Assembly (NCBI RefSeq): GCF_000165835.1
Contig: NC_014640.1
Coordinates: 2,294,001 to 2,358,000, forward strand
DNA: 64,000 nucleotides
Reading direction: 5' to 3'
DNA from: Achromobacter xylosoxidans A8
GTDB taxonomy: Bacteria > Pseudomonadota > Gammaproteobacteria > Burkholderiales > Burkholderiaceae_B
The first letter of the stretch is position 1, and the number at the start of each line of letters is the position of its first letter. Shown piece by piece: positions 41,176 through 49,987 of this stretch. The notes under the pieces are model-generated. The model did no database searches, was not told where the DNA came from, and saw nothing but the letters and a program-made list of their open reading frames with translations. The position numbers and the translations under genes were made by a program.

Positions 41176-42048
41176 ATGTGGCTGTACTTGAGTCTGTTGA
41201 CGGCCGCGTTGGCTGCGGGGTGGTTGGCCTGGGTGGTCTTGAAGCCATTGTTGCTGGACAGCCAGGGCGCGTCCTCCGCCTTGCCGTGGTGGTGGCGAGC
41301 GGCCTGGCCCTGGATTGCGGCGGTGGCGCCCTTGGCCGGGCCTTTGTGTACCTGGCGTTGGCGCATCCGGCTGACGCGGGCGATCGAGCGGGCTGCGTTG
41401 CCCGCTGGCATCAGCTACGCGCATGTGGCGGCGCTGAGCTGGAGCGCGGCAACGGCCGCCGGTGGGCTGGCGACGACGGTAGCGCTTGTTCTGCTGCAGG
41501 CTCAGTCCTGGGGGTGGATTCCTTGGGCGGTAGCGTCTGCCCTGGGGGCCGGCGCCGCGCCGGGCCTCTGGTTGCGGAGTTTGAGCGTCAAGCGGCGGCG
41601 CAGCATCGAACGCGATCTGCCTTTCGTGTTCGACATGATGACCTTATGTGTGGAGGCGGGGCTGAGTGTGCACGGGGCATTGCAGATGGCCGCACAGAGC
41701 GGCCCGGCCGGCATATTGCGCGATGCCTTGGCCGACGCGCTGGCTGAGATGCGCGCCGGAGTCTCCCGGACCGCGGCGATCAAGGCCCTGGCTGAACGCA
41801 GCAATAGTCCGCTTGCGCGCAATTGGGCTGCCGCCTTGGCACAGGCCGAGGCGCTGGGGATAAGCCTGGGGCCGGTGCTGCGCGCGCAGGCGGCGCAAAG
41901 TCGCAGCGATCGCCACGTGCGGGCGGAACAACTGGCGATGCAGGCGCCCGTGAAGATGCTGCTGCCCTTGATCGGCTGCATCTTTCCCTGCACCTTCATC
42001 GTGCTGGCCTTCCCGGTCATGGTGCAATTGCTGCAGAGCGCGCAATGA
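41176..42048 (+). CDS. tadC: Flp pilus inner-membrane platform protein TadC
   Basis: A 290-residue type II secretion F-family protein with RRRSIERDLPFVFDMMTLCVEAGLSVHGALQMAA and C-terminal AMQAPVKMLLPLIGCIFPCTFIVLAFPVMVQLL, plus several N-terminal hydrophobic spans. It starts 14 nt after tadB with a GGAGGAGG site. A TadD lipoprotein gene, often next, is missing. Confidence 0.9.
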   Translation: MWLYLSLLTAALAAGWLAWVVLKPLLLDSQGASSALPWWWRAAWPWIAAVAPLAGPLCTWRWRIRLTRAIERAALPAGISYAHVAALSWSAATAAGGLATTVALVLLQAQSWGWIPWAVASALGAGAAPGLWLRSLSVKRRRSIERDLPFVFDMMTLCVEAGLSVHGALQMAAQSGPAGILRDALADALAEMRAGVSRTAAIKALAERSNSPLARNWAAALAQAEALGISLGPVLRAQAAQSRSDRHVRAEQLAMQAPVKMLLPLIGCIFPCTFIVLAFPVMVQLLQSAQ

Positions 42049-42896
42049 GCAATGACCAGCCATCGGGGCAGCGTGGCCGGCTCAGGTTGCTCAAGGTAGC
42101 CGACTGGTGTGGCCGCGCCCGCGGTTTGCTGGGACGCAAGCCGCCAGGGCCGCGGTCCGGCATCTTGTTGATGCCTTGTGCCGCAGTGCATACCTTTGGC
42201 ATGCGTTATGCCATCGACGTGGCATTCATATCGCGGCGTGGAAGGGTGCTCGCGGTGCGCAGGGCGCTGGCGCCCTGTCGCGTGGCTTTATGCCTGGGCG
42301 CCGTTGCCGTCGTCGAGATGCGCGCCGGCATTCTCGATGCCGAACACGGAGGTATAGGCAGGATAGAAGCTGCAGTACAGCACGCCACCCGCGGCGATAT
42401 TGAAGGGAATCTGCAGCGTTCCGGCAAGCTGCGGGGACAGGCCGATGGCGACCAGAAGGCCGGCGCAGAGGTCGATGAAAAGAAACACCAGGATCCACGT
42501 GGCGCCGTAGACCAGGAACGGCAGCTTGTTGCGCCAGCAGGCGATGCCGGAGAAAAACAGCGCCTGGATCAACCGCAGCCCATGCCAGGCGACCAGAACT
42601 GGCGCGTGCCAGAACAGCGCCGCGATCACGACGTACGTGATCGCGAACAGGCTCAGCGGCACGGCCATGGCGGACAGGATGGGCTCCATGGATTTTTCCA
42701 CGGAGGCGATGCGCATGCCCTCGACCATCGCGTCGGTGAACGGCAGGAAAATGATCAGGCCGCAAGCAATGCAGAGCGCCGCGTACAGCAGCCCCATCAG
42801 GAACAGTTTCCTGAATACGCCGGGCTGCTTGAGCGGTTTGGCCCACATCGAGGGCAGCATGACGCGGTCTGCTTCGACGTGCTTGCACGCCGATAG
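42045..42896 (+). CDS. DUF192 protein with an anomalous antisense extension
   Basis: Residues 1-95 are a DUF192 domain: LLKVADWCGRARGLLGRK, LLMPCAAVHTFGMRYAIDVAF, RALAPCRVALCLGAVAVVEMRAG. DUF192 proteins are usually 110-150 residues. Here the frame has no stop after the domain end (about 42330) and runs on to 42896 for about 188 residues antisense to the convergent membrane-protein gene. The extension has no family character. The normal C terminus and stop were probably lost by a deletion or join at this point. The start overlaps the tadC stop by 4 nt. Confidence 0.6.
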   Translation: MSNDQPSGQRGRLRLLKVADWCGRARGLLGRKPPGPRSGILLMPCAAVHTFGMRYAIDVAFISRRGRVLAVRRALAPCRVALCLGAVAVVEMRAGILDAEHGGIGRIEAAVQHATRGDIEGNLQRSGKLRGQADGDQKAGAEVDEKKHQDPRGAVDQERQLVAPAGDAGEKQRLDQPQPMPGDQNWRVPEQRRDHDVRDREQAQRHGHGGQDGLHGFFHGGDAHALDHRVGERQENDQAASNAERRVQQPHQEQFPEYAGLLERFGPHRGQHDAVCFDVLARR

Positions 42897-43091
42897 CGTC
42901 ATCAGCGTGATGATGGGCATCAGCGCCACCACCAGGATGGGGCCGACCGGCGGCGTCGCGGTGGCGAAGATGACCAGGAGGCTGATGGCCATGGCCCAGG
43001 TGAACATGGCCAGTGGTTGCTTGCGGAACAGACGGAAGCCGTCACGGACCCATTGCCAGCCGGATGTTGCGGGTAGGAATGCTGCTTGCAT
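42288..43091 (-). CDS. BPSS1780-family multi-pass membrane protein
   Basis: A 267-residue membrane protein of unknown function found in Burkholderiales. It has the characteristic N-terminal ATSGWQWVRDGFRLFRKQPLAMFTWAM and six predicted transmembrane segments, including GPILVVALMPIITLMTLSA and PFLVYGATWILVFLFIDLCAGLLV. It ends FYPAYTSVFGIENAG. Its 3' end collides with the DUF192 gene on the other strand. Confidence 0.85.
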   Translation of the reverse strand: MQAAFLPATSGWQWVRDGFRLFRKQPLAMFTWAMAISLLVIFATATPPVGPILVVALMPIITLMTLSACKHVEADRVMLPSMWAKPLKQPGVFRKLFLMGLLYAALCIACGLIIFLPFTDAMVEGMRIASVEKSMEPILSAMAVPLSLFAITYVVIAALFWHAPVLVAWHGLRLIQALFFSGIACWRNKLPFLVYGATWILVFLFIDLCAGLLVAIGLSPQLAGTLQIPFNIAAGGVLYCSFYPAYTSVFGIENAGAHLDDGNGAQA

Positions 43092-43155
43092 GGCTCTTTA
43101 AAGGGGGGATCTCTCAAAAAGGGACGCGCTATCCCCATTATGGGGGGAGCAACAG

Positions 43156-44124
43156 TTACGGCAATATTGGCAGGCCCGGGCGGTGGCGTGCTTGCAACAC
43201 TCTTTCGAAATGCCGGGGGTCGTGCGGTTTGAGGGTCTGGGCCGGCCGCGGCAGGAAAAAGTCGTACAGGCGCGATATCCAGAAGCGCAGCGCGGCGGCG
43301 CGCAGCATCAGCGGCCAGACTTCGCGTTCCGCGTCGGTGAACGGGCGCACGGCCGCATACGCCGCCAACCAGGATTCGACCAGTTCGGGCACGAATTCGC
43401 CGGTGTCGCGCTCGATGCACCAGTCGTTGACGCTTACCGCCACGTCGAACAGCCAGGTATCGCAGCCAGCGAAGTAGAAATCGATGATGCCGCCCATGAG
43501 CGGATCCTCGAAGGTGCCGGCAAACAGAACGTTGTCCCGGAACAGGTCGCAGTGGGCGGGGCCGGTCTGCAATGCCTGCCATGCCGGCGTCGCGGCGGCT
43601 GCCTGCTGGTCGGCCAGCTCCGACGACAGAAGCTGGGCCTGCGCCGGTTCCAGGAAGGGCAGGACCTTGGGCGCCGTCTCCAGCCACCAGGACAGCCCGC
43701 GCAGATTGGGCTGGCGCAGCGGGAAGTCGCGCGCCGCCAAGTGGGCGCGTGCAAGCGTGGCGCCGGCCAGGGCGCAATGCGCCGCGCCGGGTGCGGGCTC
43801 GTAGCCGCCTGGCAGGCGTGAAACGATGGCGCAGGGCTTGCCGTGCAGCGTCGTCAGGCGGGTGCCGTCGCCCAGGGTCTGGGGGCGGGGCACGGGAATG
43901 CCGCGCTCGGCCAAGTGGTACATCAGCTCGATGTAGAACGGCAACTGCGCCTGCGTGAGCACCTCGAACAGCGTCAGCACGTACTCGCCGCGGGTCGTGT
44001 ACAGGAAGTAGTTGGTATTCTCGATACCCGCCGTAATCCCCCGAAGCGAGACAAACTCGCCCAGATCGAAATGCGCCAGGAGGGCGCGAGCGTCGTCTTC
44101 GGAGACAGGGGTGAATACGGCCAT
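43156..44124 (-). CDS. thrB: Homoserine kinase (ThrB, APH-fold type)
   Basis: A 322-residue kinase of the aminoglycoside-phosphotransferase fold: MAVFTPVSEDDARALLAHFDLG start, GIENTNYFLYTT, catalytic loop GPAHCDLFRDNVLF, and GIIDFYFAGCDTWLFDVAV. This is the betaproteobacterial/Pseudomonas ThrB type that phosphorylates homoserine for threonine synthesis, distinct from the GHMP-type enzyme. The frame is open upstream, but the ATG at 44124 gives the canonical N terminus. It is divergent from dusA. Confidence 0.9.
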   Translation of the reverse strand: MAVFTPVSEDDARALLAHFDLGEFVSLRGITAGIENTNYFLYTTRGEYVLTLFEVLTQAQLPFYIELMYHLAERGIPVPRPQTLGDGTRLTTLHGKPCAIVSRLPGGYEPAPGAAHCALAGATLARAHLAARDFPLRQPNLRGLSWWLETAPKVLPFLEPAQAQLLSSELADQQAAAATPAWQALQTGPAHCDLFRDNVLFAGTFEDPLMGGIIDFYFAGCDTWLFDVAVSVNDWCIERDTGEFVPELVESWLAAYAAVRPFTDAEREVWPLMLRAAALRFWISRLYDFFLPRPAQTLKPHDPRHFERVLQARHRPGLPILP

Positions 44125-44308
44125 TGATGTGCGGAATCTAGGGGTTAACGGACGCGCGGCACGCCTGTTTCGGCTGCGGCGGCGCAATTTTAGACCACAT
44201 GGCGGGCGGGCCTGTCCGCCATCCGGTTGAGCGGTCGGAGCCGCCGGCCGGACACAAAGCCGCCAAGCACCGTAAAATACCGCATCCCCTTGTTTTGTAG
44301 AGTGATTC

Positions 44309-45325
44309 TTGGACTCCCCCGACTGGCGGCTGTGCGTCGCCCCGATGATAGATGTGACCGACCGCCATTGCCGCTTTTTCCATCGGCTGCTGGCGCCGCG
44401 CGCCCGCTTGTACACGGAAATGATCACTACCGGCGCGTTGCTGCACGGCAATGTCGAACGTCACCTGGATTTTGACGAGGCCGAGCATCCCGTGGCCCTG
44501 CAACTGGGCGGCAGCGAGCCCGACGCCCTGGCGCATTCGGCTCGGCTAGGCAAGAAGTGGGGTTACGACGAGATCAACCTGAATTGCGGCTGTCCTTCGG
44601 AGCGGGTGCAGAAGGGGGCGTTTGGCGCCTGCCTGATGGCTGAGCCTGCGCTGGTGGCCGATTGCATGAAGGCCATGCAGGACGCCGTGGATATTCCGGT
44701 CACCGTCAAGCACCGGCTTGGGCTGGACTATGACGAGTCCTATGAATTTGTCCGCGATTTCGTCGGCAAGGTCTATGACACCGGTTGCCGGGTGTTCATC
44801 GCCCATGCCCGCAACGCGGTGCTCAAGGGGCTCACGCCCAAGGACAACCGCGAGATTCCGCCCCTGCGCTATGAGGTGGTGCGGCAATTGAAGCGCGACT
44901 TCCCGGATTGCACGTTCGTACTCAATGGCGGCCTGGCCGACGCCGGGCAGTCGGTGCGCGCCGCGGGTGATTTCGATGGCGTCATGCTGGGCCGGGCCGC
45001 CTGGCATACGCCGCGGGTGCTGTCCGAAGTGTCCTTGCAGCTGTGGCCATCGCTGCGCCTGCCCAGCGACGCGCAGGTGGTCGACGCCATGATGGAGTAC
45101 GCGGCGCGGCAAGTCGCCGTGGGCGTGCCGCTGCGGGTGATGACGCGGCCGATGTTGGGGCTGGTGAACGGCCAGTCTGGCGCGCGCCGCTGGCGTCGCA
45201 TGCTGTCCGATCCGGCCTTGCTGGCCGCGAACAATCCTGAACTGATTTACGATGCCTGGCGCAGCCAGCGGCATGCGCCTGATATGCGCGGCGCCGCGGT
45301 CGAGGCGGCGCCGGCTGGGGTGTGA
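44309..45325 (+). CDS. dusA: tRNA-dihydrouridine synthase DusA
   Basis: FMN-dependent enzyme that reduces uridines 20/20a in tRNA D-loops. The 338 residues have LCVAPMIDVTDRHCRFFHRLL, TEMITTGALLHGN, the catalytic cysteine region NLNCGCPSERVQKGAFGACLM, and FIAHARNAVLKGLTPKDNREIPPL, all diagnostic of DusA. The start is TTG at 44309; no ATG lies near in frame. It converges with the CBS gene. Confidence 0.94.
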   Translation: MDSPDWRLCVAPMIDVTDRHCRFFHRLLAPRARLYTEMITTGALLHGNVERHLDFDEAEHPVALQLGGSEPDALAHSARLGKKWGYDEINLNCGCPSERVQKGAFGACLMAEPALVADCMKAMQDAVDIPVTVKHRLGLDYDESYEFVRDFVGKVYDTGCRVFIAHARNAVLKGLTPKDNREIPPLRYEVVRQLKRDFPDCTFVLNGGLADAGQSVRAAGDFDGVMLGRAAWHTPRVLSEVSLQLWPSLRLPSDAQVVDAMMEYAARQVAVGVPLRVMTRPMLGLVNGQSGARRWRRMLSDPALLAANNPELIYDAWRSQRHAPDMRGAAVEAAPAGV

Positions 45326-45354
45326 CGGCAGGCCAGCGGCGGCTGGCCAGGGGC

Positions 45355-45813
45355 TCAGGACTTGGCCGGTTCAGCGGTTTCCGTAGGCCAATCGCGGATG
45401 TAGGCCTTCAGCATGTTGTTTTCGAACTGCTGGGCCGCCACGATGGCCTGGGCCATGTCGTAGAACGAAATGACACCCATCAGGGTGGGGCCGTCCATGA
45501 CCGGGATATAGCGCGCATGCTTTTCGAGCATCAGGCGCTGCACTTCGTCGGCGCTGGTGTTGGGTGACACGCTGACCGGCGCGTCGTCCATGATGGAGCG
45601 GATGGTGGTGTCGCCGGCGCCGCCATGTGCATGCATGTGGCGGATGATCTCGCGGAACGTGAGCATGCCGGTCAGCGTCCCGAATTCCATGATGACCAGC
45701 GAGCCTATGTCCTGCTCGCTCATTGTTTGCACGGCCTGGGATACAGGCATGTCGGGCGACGCCGTATAGAGCGTATCGCCCTTGACGCGCAAAATCTCGC
45801 TGACCTTCAACAT
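45355..45813 (-). CDS. CBS-domain pair protein
   Basis: A 152-residue protein consisting of two CBS domains (ILRVKGDTLYTASPDMPVSQAVQTM; APVSVSPNTSADEVQRLMLEKHARYIPVMDG), a Bateman module expected to bind an adenine nucleotide. The ligand and target are unknown. An AGGAGG site precedes the ATG. It lies downstream of the YihY gene on the same strand. Confidence 0.93.
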   Translation of the reverse strand: MLKVSEILRVKGDTLYTASPDMPVSQAVQTMSEQDIGSLVIMEFGTLTGMLTFREIIRHMHAHGGAGDTTIRSIMDDAPVSVSPNTSADEVQRLMLEKHARYIPVMDGPTLMGVISFYDMAQAIVAAQQFENNMLKAYIRDWPTETAEPAKS

Positions 45814-45851
45814 CGGTTCCTCCTGGGCGGACTGCGCCCTTATCCTATTTA

Positions 45852-47165
45852 CTAGTTCTTTTTCGCTTCCAGCTGCAGCACCGGAGCGATTCCATTTTCG
45901 GTATTTTGCGCTTCTCCGCAGACTTCTTCCAGCGTGGGCGTATTTTGCTGCGAAATCACGGCCGAGGCGACTCGCAATATTTCCGGGTCATTGCGGACCC
46001 TGGGCTGGCTGCGATCCAGCAGAAAATGATCCACCACGGGCGCCATCGAGGTATTGCGGGCATCGCAGGTCAGCACCCAAAGGCCTTCAGGGCTGCGTGT
46101 CGCCAGTCCCATTTCCGCCAGCGTTTCCAGCACTTCGTTCAGTTCGTCCTGGTGCAGCCGTAATTGCGCGGCCAGCAGATTGGTGGGCAGTCCTGGCGGA
46201 TTGGCCGCCTGCGCCTGGCGTAGCGCGCGCAGCGCATCCACGGCATCCACAAAGGGCGCGCCGGGATAGCGGTTGATTTCCCAGCGGCCCAGGCGGATAA
46301 GAGGCGCGCTGGAAGCCAGGATCGCCCCCAGTAGCACGGCCAGCCACGACAGGTAGATCCAAAGCAGGAATATCGGCAGGGTGGCGAATGCGCCGTAGAT
46401 CACGGTGTAGGTGGGGAAGCGCGTCAGGTAATAGGCGAACGCCGACTTCATGATTTCCAGCACGACCGCGGTCACGCAGCCGCCGACCAGGGCGTCGCGC
46501 CAGAGGACCTCGCGGTTCGGGACCATGACGAACAGCGTGGCGAAACCGAGAGCGGTCAATATCAGCGGGATGAACGACACCGCGACGCTGAGGGCTTCAG
46601 GCACGTCCCGGACCAGGCCCAGTGATTCGCGCGCCACGAACGAGGTCGCCCAAAGGCTGGCGCCGGCCACCACCGGCCCTAGCGTGATGATGGCCCAATA
46701 CACCAGCGCGCGCTGCCGCAGGGGGCGTTGGCGCGTCACATGCCAGATGTCGTTGAACGCCTTGTCGATCGTCATGATCAGCAACAGCGAGGTGATCAGG
46801 AGGAACACGCCGCCGATGGCGGTCAAGCGCGAAGCCTGACGCGCGAACTGGTTCAGGTAATCCATGATGTTGTCCGACACGGACGGGGGCATCAGGCTGT
46901 TGGTCAGGAAATCCTCGAGCGCGACGCGGAATTCCTGGAATACCGGAAAAGCCGTGAATAGAGACAGGACCACGGCCAGCATCGGCACGATGGCCAGGAC
47001 GGTGGTGAAGGTGAGGCTGGACGCCACTTGCAGCAGTTTTTCTTCGCCGGCGCGTTCGGCGCTGAAGCGCACGACGCGTCCGGCCCGCGCGATCCATGAA
47101 GAGCGCGGGGTCGAGTGCTCGGTGGCCGCCGGCGTAGTGGCGGCAGGCTCGGCGGGGCGATTCAT
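45852..47165 (-). CDS. YihY/virulence-factor BrkB family membrane protein
   Basis: A 437-residue protein with the YihY/BrkB (formerly RNase BN-like) core of six transmembrane helices: SLTFTTVLAIVPMLAVVLSLFTAFP, FLLITSLLLIMTIDKAFNDIWHV and IFLLWIYLSWLAVLLGAILA. A C-terminal cytoplasmic extension of about 140 residues has a winged-helix look (LRLHQDELNEVLETLAEMGLATRSPEG). The old RNase assignment is not accepted for this family. Only 17 bp separate its start from the divergent DUF2069 gene. Confidence 0.9.
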   Translation of the reverse strand: MNRPAEPAATTPAATEHSTPRSSWIARAGRVVRFSAERAGEEKLLQVASSLTFTTVLAIVPMLAVVLSLFTAFPVFQEFRVALEDFLTNSLMPPSVSDNIMDYLNQFARQASRLTAIGGVFLLITSLLLIMTIDKAFNDIWHVTRQRPLRQRALVYWAIITLGPVVAGASLWATSFVARESLGLVRDVPEALSVAVSFIPLILTALGFATLFVMVPNREVLWRDALVGGCVTAVVLEIMKSAFAYYLTRFPTYTVIYGAFATLPIFLLWIYLSWLAVLLGAILASSAPLIRLGRWEINRYPGAPFVDAVDALRALRQAQAANPPGLPTNLLAAQLRLHQDELNEVLETLAEMGLATRSPEGLWVLTCDARNTSMAPVVDHFLLDRSQPRVRNDPEILRVASAVISQQNTPTLEEVCGEAQNTENGIAPVLQLEAKKN

Positions 47166-47182
47166 CAGGCGATAATAGCAGC

Positions 47183-47554
47183 ATGAACCCCGAACTCAAT
47201 CCCCGTTTGCGCCTGCTGGCCTCGGTTTCGCTGTTCGCCCTGATCGTGCTGTGCGTCACCTGGGAAACCGTGGTGGCGCCGGTGCGGCCCGGCGGCTCCT
47301 GGATGCTGCTCAAGGCCCTGCCGCTGGCGTTTCCGCTGCGCGGCATCCTGCGCGGCAATCTCTATACCTACCAGTGGGCGTCCATGTTGTCGCTGCTCTA
47401 TCTGATGGAGGGCGCGGTGCGGGCCATGTCGGATCCGGCCCCGCTGTCCGTGCTGATGGCCTGGGGCGAGATCCTGCTGTCGACCATTTTCTTCCTTAGC
47501 GCCATTTTCTATGTGCGACCCGCCAAGCGGGCCGCCAGGAGGCAACGCGCATGA
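47183..47554 (+). CDS. DUF2069 membrane protein
   Basis: A 123-residue inner-membrane protein with about four hydrophobic spans (LLASVSLFALIVLCVTWE; YQWASMLSLLYLMEGAVRAM; LLSTIFFLSAIFYV). It matches the DUF2069 family of betaproteobacteria; the function is unknown. It overlaps selO by 4 nt. Confidence 0.87.
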   Translation: MNPELNPRLRLLASVSLFALIVLCVTWETVVAPVRPGGSWMLLKALPLAFPLRGILRGNLYTYQWASMLSLLYLMEGAVRAMSDPAPLSVLMAWGEILLSTIFFLSAIFYVRPAKRAARRQRA

Positions 47555-49038
47555 GCGCCCAGAAGCTGTCCGACCTGCGCGTCGTCAATTCCTTTGCCGC
47601 CTTGCCTGCGGCGTTCTACTCCAGGCTCGAGCCCCAGGCCTTGAACAATCCGCGGCTGTTGCACGGCAATGCGCAGGCGGCGGAACTGATCGGCCTGGAC
47701 CCGTCCGCCTTGTCCACGCCCGAATTCCTGAGCGTGTTTTCCGGCGCCCAGCCGCTGCCGGGCGGCGACACGCTGGCCGCGGTTTACAGCGGCCATCAGT
47801 TCGGCGTCTGGGCTGGCCAGTTGGGCGATGGGCGCGCCCATCTGTTGGGCGAGGTCGAAGGTCCCCAGGGCAATTGGGAATTGCAGCTCAAGGGCTCGGG
47901 CATGACGCCGTACTCGCGCATGGGCGACGGCCGCGCGGTGCTGCGCTCATCGGTGCGCGAATACTTGGCCGGCGAGGCCATGCATGGCCTGGGCGTGCCT
48001 ACGACGCGCGCGCTGGCGCTGGTGGTTTCCGACGACCCCGTCATGCGGGAAACCGTGGAGACGGCCGCCATCGTTACGCGCATGTCTCCCAGTTTCGTGC
48101 GTTTCGGTTCTTTCGAGCATTGGTCGTCACGCCGACAGCCCGATATGCTGAAGACGCTGGCGGACTACGTCATAGACCGCTATTACCCGGAATGCCGCGC
48201 GACCGGCGCGGGCGAGGTTTCAAATGACGTGGCGCCCTATGTGAATCTCCTGCGCGCCGTTACGCGGCGCACGGCGTTGCTGATGGCGGACTGGCAGGCG
48301 GTGGGCTTTTGTCACGGCGTGATGAATACCGACAATATGTCCATACTGGGGCTGACGCTGGACTATGGCCCGTACGGTTTCATGGACGGTTTCCGCCTGG
48401 GCCATATTTGCAATCACTCGGACTCGGAAGGGCGTTATTCCTGGAACCGCCAGCCGTCCGTGGCGCTATGGAATCTTTACCGCCTGGGAGGCAGCCTGCA
48501 CGCGCTGGTGCAGGACGTGGAGAGTCTGCGGGCGGTCCTGGACGAATTCGAGGCGGTCTTCACGCGTGCCTTCCATGACCGCATGGGCGCCAAGCTGGGC
48601 CTGGCCGCATGGCAGCCGGCCGACGAAGCGCTGCTGGACGATCTGCTCAAGTTGATGGACGCCAATCAGGCGGATTTCACATTGACCTGGCGGCGCTTGG
48701 CCGATGCCCTGTCGGGCCAGCGCGCTGCGTTCGCAGACTTGTTCATCGACCGGCCGGCGGCGGGGGCCTGGCTGGACCGCTTGGTGGAGCGGCATGCGCA
48801 GGATGGACGGCCGGTGCAGGATGTAACTGCGGGCATGAATCGCGTGAATCCGCTTTACGTGCTGCGCAATCACTTGGCGGAGGAGGCGATCCGGGCGGCT
48901 AAATCGGGCGATGCCGGCGAGATCGACACCTTGATGAAGCTCTTGCGCAATCCCTACGAGGCCCAGCCCGGCCATGAGCGGTATGCGGCATTGCCGCCGG
49001 ATTGGGCAGGCAGCCTGGAGGTTAGTTGTTCCTCGTGA
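47551..49038 (+). CDS. selO: Protein adenylyltransferase SelO (YdiU)
   Basis: Pseudokinase-fold enzyme that transfers AMP to protein Ser/Thr/Tyr residues. The 495 residues contain VYSGHQFGVWAGQLGDGRA, ELQLKGSGMTPYSRMGDGRAVLRSSVREYL, HGVMNTDNMSILGLTLDYGPYGFMD, and the C terminus ending VSCSS. The terminal cysteine is conserved in bacterial SelO. It starts in the DUF2069 stop (ATGA). Confidence 0.95.
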   Translation: MSAQKLSDLRVVNSFAALPAAFYSRLEPQALNNPRLLHGNAQAAELIGLDPSALSTPEFLSVFSGAQPLPGGDTLAAVYSGHQFGVWAGQLGDGRAHLLGEVEGPQGNWELQLKGSGMTPYSRMGDGRAVLRSSVREYLAGEAMHGLGVPTTRALALVVSDDPVMRETVETAAIVTRMSPSFVRFGSFEHWSSRRQPDMLKTLADYVIDRYYPECRATGAGEVSNDVAPYVNLLRAVTRRTALLMADWQAVGFCHGVMNTDNMSILGLTLDYGPYGFMDGFRLGHICNHSDSEGRYSWNRQPSVALWNLYRLGGSLHALVQDVESLRAVLDEFEAVFTRAFHDRMGAKLGLAAWQPADEALLDDLLKLMDANQADFTLTWRRLADALSGQRAAFADLFIDRPAAGAWLDRLVERHAQDGRPVQDVTAGMNRVNPLYVLRNHLAEEAIRAAKSGDAGEIDTLMKLLRNPYEAQPGHERYAALPPDWAGSLEVSCSS

Positions 49039-49252
49039 TAACGGCCGCCAGCCGTACAAACCAGAGCAGGGTGCAAGCGGTTTTCCCGGGATTTACGGGA
49101 AAATAACTATTTGGACAAGGAATATCGCAGTTTTTTTCACTGCAATCATTCGTTTCCATTGTAAAAGACGTAAGATTGTCGCCAACGGAATACCCGGGAC
49201 GCTGCGTCTGCGGGGCATTTGTCGATAATCTTCAAAATAAAGCACTCTAAAT
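49039..49252. other. Intergenic region between selO and the response regulator
   Basis: 214 bp holding an 8-bp inverted repeat TTTTCCCG (49081-49088) / CGGGAAAA (49096-49103), and a small hairpin GCAGT-N8-ACTGC with a T-rich loop near 49126-49143. The A/T-rich stretch suggests regulatory sequence for the response-regulator gene. No firm promoter hexamers. Confidence 0.4.
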
Positions 49253-49972
49253 ATGGCTGGCGCAGATGGTTTGCTGTGTATCGGTCTGCTTGAGGATGAC
49301 GCGGACTTCCGGGAGGAGTTGGCGTTAGGCTTGGGTGGCTATGGTTTCCGGGTGGCATTTGCCTGTGACAATGCCGCGGCGTTTTATCGCCGGTTGCAGG
49401 AACAACCTTGCGATATCGTCATTCTTGACGCCCACTTGCCAGGAGAGGACGGTTTCTCCGTGGCGACCCGCCTGCGCGCCCTCAGTCCGGTTGGTATCGT
49501 CATGCTGACAGGCCGCAGCGCGCTGGAAGACCGGGTGCGCGGCCTGGAAGGCGGCGCCGATGTCTATATGACCAAGCCCGTGGATTTGCTGGAGCTCAGT
49601 TCGGTCATCCGCAGTCTGGCGCGCCGGATGCGCTTGGCCAAGACGCCGCGTCCCGTGGATGCGGAGACGCGCGCCACCGCCGACACCTCATGGTCCCTGC
49701 AGGACGGCGGATGGATTCTGGTGGCGCCCGATGGCGCTTCGCTGCATTTAAGCGCCCAGGAGCGCACCTTCCTGATCGCTCTGATGGATGCCGCCGGCAG
49801 CGCGGTCAGCCGGCAGGTCCTGGCGGAATTGTTCCTGCCGGACAGCCCAGGGGGCTTTGAATTGCGCCGTATCGATGTGCTGGTCAGCCGTTTGCGCGCC
49901 AAGGCACAGAGCGCGGGCCTGAAGTTGCCGGTGCTGTCGGTGCGCGGCCAGGGTTACGTGTTCGCTGCCTGA
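49253..49972 (+). CDS. OmpR-family response regulator
   Basis: A 239-residue protein. The N-terminal receiver domain has acidic residues DD (15-16), phospho-acceptor D59 (VILDAHLPGEDGF) and lysine in VYMTKPVD. The C-terminal winged-helix DNA-binding domain covers about residues 145-238 (LSAQERTFLIALMDAAGSAVSRQVLAELF; IDVLVSRLRAKAQ; VRGQGYVF). It converges with the histidine kinase gene, 15 nt away, rather than sharing an operon; that kinase is the obvious candidate partner. Confidence 0.92.
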   Translation: MAGADGLLCIGLLEDDADFREELALGLGGYGFRVAFACDNAAAFYRRLQEQPCDIVILDAHLPGEDGFSVATRLRALSPVGIVMLTGRSALEDRVRGLEGGADVYMTKPVDLLELSSVIRSLARRMRLAKTPRPVDAETRATADTSWSLQDGGWILVAPDGASLHLSAQERTFLIALMDAAGSAVSRQVLAELFLPDSPGGFELRRIDVLVSRLRAKAQSAGLKLPVLSVRGQGYVFAA

Positions 49973-49987
49973 AAATGCCCGCGGCGG

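Noticed and set aside
45331..45348. GGCCAGC/GCTGGCC hairpin between dusA and the CBS gene as a terminator
   Set aside because: The stem is 7 bp and no T-run follows on either strand.
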